From: Owenia fusiformis
Lineage: Eukaryota; Annelida; Polychaeta; Sabellida; Oweniidae
Direction: 5' to 3'
Length of the DNA stretch: 64,000 bases
Assembly: GCA_903813345.2 (NCBI GenBank)
Contig: CAIIXF020000009.1
Span: 17,759,759-17,823,758, forward strand
The notes beneath the pieces are model-generated. The model ran no database searches. It was not told the DNA's origin and saw nothing but the letters and a program-made list of their open reading frames with translations. Within the stretch, counting starts at the first letter, position 1, and every line of letters starts with the position of its first letter. Made by a program: the position numbers and the translations under genes. This document shows, piece after piece, positions 61,354-64,000 of this stretch.

Positions 61354-64000
61354 ATGGCGTCCACTACTACAACAAACTCATGTGTTTATAGTAAATTTAC
61401 AATGGTTATACACCATATCAACCTGTAATGACAAAAGGTACGTATTCTTCACAATCTTTTCTATGCAAGGAAATATCTTGAATTGGGTTAATTTGTCTAG
61501 ATTTCAAAGAAAAAACATATTTCCCGAATGTTTTTGTGATTCAAACCAAATGAAAGTCTCCATAATTTTTACAAATTTTTGGCATCAAAACTTCATCATA
61601 TAAGAAAGTATGAGTCTGAATGTATGTGTCTAAATATTTTTATTTAGCGATAACTGATATTATTACATGACAAAAATGCCGAATATTGCGAATACTTAGG
61701 CTGTTTGACAACGATTTTTTGAATGTAGGTCAAGTCAGTTTCACATAAAATCGCTCACATGATTTGTTACACAGGTCCAGGAACAAGCGTTCAAACTCAC
61801 TGTGCACCAAAGAAGAGCGCAGAACAGGAACATGAAGCGGCGTCTTTACTGTTCTGACTGAAACAGAAAGGTTTTATTGAGAATACAGTCTTTCAGTCAG
61901 AGCAGTAATAATAGATGTCGCTACATGTTCCTATGTCGACAGTCTGTTTCACTGCAAGGAGGATTGAGTGCAACATTGATATTCTGTCCCATATATAGTT
62001 GGGAAAAAAGTGAATGACACATGGATTTTCTATCACCATTTCCTAACCATGGTCGTCTGAAAGCCCATAATTTCCAATATTGTCTAGATTTACCTTCTTC
62101 CAAGGCCACTGTATCGTGGCCTTCGTCCGGAGATAAATTCCTGCATGTATAACGGGTCAAATCGTAATCATTAAATTTGAAATCAAATGTCCACCATTTT
62201 TCCACATCACAATTTGAATTGTGAGTTTTAGTTTTATTACCTCACCAAAAATTCCAAAACACACATGAAGTGATCAATGCCTATGTCCTCTTGTAATTTG
62301 AGGTCTATCCTCCGTGTTATTTTTTCGGAATTGACATGGCAGAGAAGCATCAAAATATAAGAGGTTACAGACTTTTTAAGCCAATTCACATGCAATCCAA
62401 GATATACAAATGGTATTTGTGTGCAAAATGAATATATCTTTTTATATATTATTGTAAAATAGTCTTCAGATTACTTATTTCTTTGGTTCAACTGGTTGTT
62501 TTAAAGCAGTGTAACAGACTGTATGTCAAGAATTTGCAAAGGCCCAATAGGGCTAAGCCCATTTGAAGCAGATATATGATTTAAAAGTGATAGAATTTAA
62601 ATGCTAGAATATAGTTTTTTAAACCCTAACATTTATATATAGATCTATGGTTTGGTGGCTTCAATTTATTTTAAAACTGGATGGCTATTTATCATGTTTT
62701 ATTTAATACAATGATATATGTTAAAAGAAACTGTCAACATTGGACAACTGTCAGGTCTGAATTGTGAAAATGAGAATTTTGCACCCACCTGAGAAAAAAT
62801 CCTGGGGAGATCACTGTTTGTAGGGCTCGATTGGAACAAATTTCATACACTAACAGCCTCTGAGCTTAATTGCTCTTATTTGAAAACGCTATATCTGTTT
62901 TTTGTGATGGAAATTTATATATTGTATCACATAAATCTAAAATGCTTTATCCAATGGTCTCTCATATAAGTAAATATATGCAGCAAACAAAATAATTCAA
63001 ATCGGTCAATATGTTCAAATATCTCAAATTTCATTTTTTATCATTCAAATATCAAGTTTCTCCAACCCATTTTCTCAAAAGTATTTGACTATTCATTTCA
63101 CACCTACTATACAGTGGTATTTTGATTGATAGTGCCATCATATTCAGTTTTAAATTTAAAAAGTTGTCTTCGCATTTATTGAATGATATCTTTATGTTTT
63201 TGTCTAAATTTGTAAGACTTTATGAACTGAAATGTGTTTTGTATGACATTGCCTCAAACGATGCATTTTTACTTTTCCAGTCAGTCAGTGCTATGCACAC
63301 ACTACGAGGGGCCTCCAATGTAGATAGGGAACTTTACGAGGCTAAGAAGTCTCGTAAAGCGGAGGTCTCGCTCCGAGGAGCAGAGTTAGAAAAGTTGCCG
63401 CTAAGTCTACTATTGCCTCCATTCACCAAGACTCTACAGAAGTTAGATCTTAGCCACAACAACCTGTTGGAGATTCCTGCAAGTCTTTGTAAGCTTCATT
63501 ATCTGAAGGTGCTCTCAATAGGTTGGAATAAATTGACAGATCTTCCACCTGAGTTAGGTTGCCTTGCCTCTTTAGAAGTCCTTGATGCAGCTCACAATGG
63601 ATTACATTATATACCAAAATGTTTATCAACACTTCTACAGTTGCAAACCATCAATTTCTCTGGGAATAAAATCTGTGAGATTGACAAGCAGCTATTACAG
63701 TTGCCAAAGTTACAAAAGCTTCATCTTACAAAAAACTATATAACAAATGTGCCAAAGGATGTTATCCTGTCAGGATTACCAAAGTTGAGACAGTATTTCC
63801 ACATTGAAATCAAGCCATCAGTAGTCTCAGTTTCTGATGACTGTGATACATCCTTTTTAAATGATCTCCAAAATTTAAGACTGACCAATCAAACCAGCAG
63901 TCATGTAATAAATGCCCCTCTTCCGCCAAGATCTAAACTTGTGACCAGTGACTATGGATCTTGTTCACTTGATCTCACATCTGACTCGTTATCTGAGGAA
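61354..64000 (+). CDS. Leucine-rich-repeat protein, 5' part; runs off the window
   Basis: The supported coding exon starts after a TTTTCCAG acceptor at 63281 and stays open to 64000 (240 codons). The likely start is the ATG at 63293 (MHTLRGASNVDRELYEAKKS). LRRs follow: LQKLDLSHNNLLEIPASLCK, YLKVLSIGWNKLTDLPPELG, SLEVLDAAHNGLHYIPKCLS, LQTINFSGNKICEIDKQLLQ and LQKLHLTKNYITNVPKDVIL. These have the L-x-x-L-x-x-LPPEL form of intracellular LRR proteins. The sequence then turns Ser/Asp-rich (SCSLDLTSDSLSEE). A short ATG frame at 61354 (MASTTTTNSCVYS) could be a coding or leader exon 1, but its best donor (61390, phase 1) would not join in frame, so exon 1 is probably non-coding. Further domains lie outside; no orthologue is named. 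Confidence 0.75.
61810..61935. mobile_element. Small foldback in the plus-strand LRR gene's first intron
   Basis: AACAGGAACATGAAGCGGCG to GTTCTGACTGAAA is mirrored imperfectly by TTTCAGTCAGAGCAGTAATA to ACATGTTCCT, with arms of about 41 bases and a loop of about 40. MITE-like. Confidence 0.55.
61940..63280. other. Intron/flank before the LRR exon
   Basis: AT-rich, no supported exon. A minus frame of 94 codons (61921-62205) has no recognised domain, and its strand is opposite to the gene, so it is not called. Confidence 0.45.

Noticed and set aside
61921-62205. 94-codon minus ORF (MEKWWTFDFKFND...) as a gene
   Set aside because: No splice sites, domain or promoter; overlaps a foldback element and lies antisense in an intron. 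Kept only as a note because its composition is not repetitive.

Overview
This is an AT-rich, intron-rich animal nuclear genome window. The genes have short exons, long introns and consensus GT/AG junctions, and small non-autonomous DNA transposons, minisatellites and decayed retrotransposon pieces lie in and between them. Gene content (NudE, a CARMA/CARD11-type scaffold, single-domain TNFR-like receptors, leucine-rich-repeat proteins) and the abundant TACATGTA-type words suggest a marine invertebrate, perhaps a lophotrochozoan. The phylum is an inference; nothing in the window proves it. Gene models below were built by hand from reading-frame continuity across splice sites.

Layout. 984-5983 (+): the last seven exons of a NudE/NDE1-NDEL1 homologue; its 5' exons lie to the left. 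6.4-16.5 kb: gene-poor, with three tandem-repeat arrays and small inverted-repeat elements. 16553-31285 (+): a complete gene for a CARD, coiled-coil, PDZ, SH3, guanylate-kinase-like protein of about 1,180 residues, the architecture of vertebrate CARD10/11/14. 31.8-34.0 kb and 36.2-37.4 kb (-): two tandem paralogues encoding 121-residue secreted proteins with six mature cysteines, with identical exon lengths (28/102/204/32 coding bases); I do not recognise the family. 37.5-41.1 kb: transposon debris plus one orphan signal-peptide-like exon. 41179-42921 (-) and 45221-47652 (+): a head-to-head pair of type I membrane proteins, each with one TNFR-like eight-cysteine domain and a single membrane helix. 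49.1-49.9 kb (+): a strong-looking promoter with a small candidate gene. 51040-60826 (-): a 17-exon gene for a 542-residue SDS22-type leucine-rich-repeat protein. 61.35 kb to the window end (+): a second, divergently transcribed LRR gene, cut by the window edge.

Functional reading. In vertebrates CARMA proteins nucleate BCL10/MALT1 filaments that activate NF-kappaB, and TNFR-family receptors feed related adaptor pathways. A CARMA gene, two small TNFR-like receptors and two secreted cysteine-rich proteins within 31 kb look like a defence or signalling neighbourhood, but a physical link between them is not shown. NDE1 (dynein regulation) and the LRR genes appear to be ordinary neighbours.

The most unusual structural observation is that, in at least four places, tandem repeats have been seeded on exon-intron junctions. 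Donor-containing exon ends are repeated seven times (24.4 kb), twice (29.0 kb) and once in part (56.9 kb), and an acceptor plus exon start about eleven times (33.0-33.5 kb). Each array multiplies potential splice sites inside a live gene.
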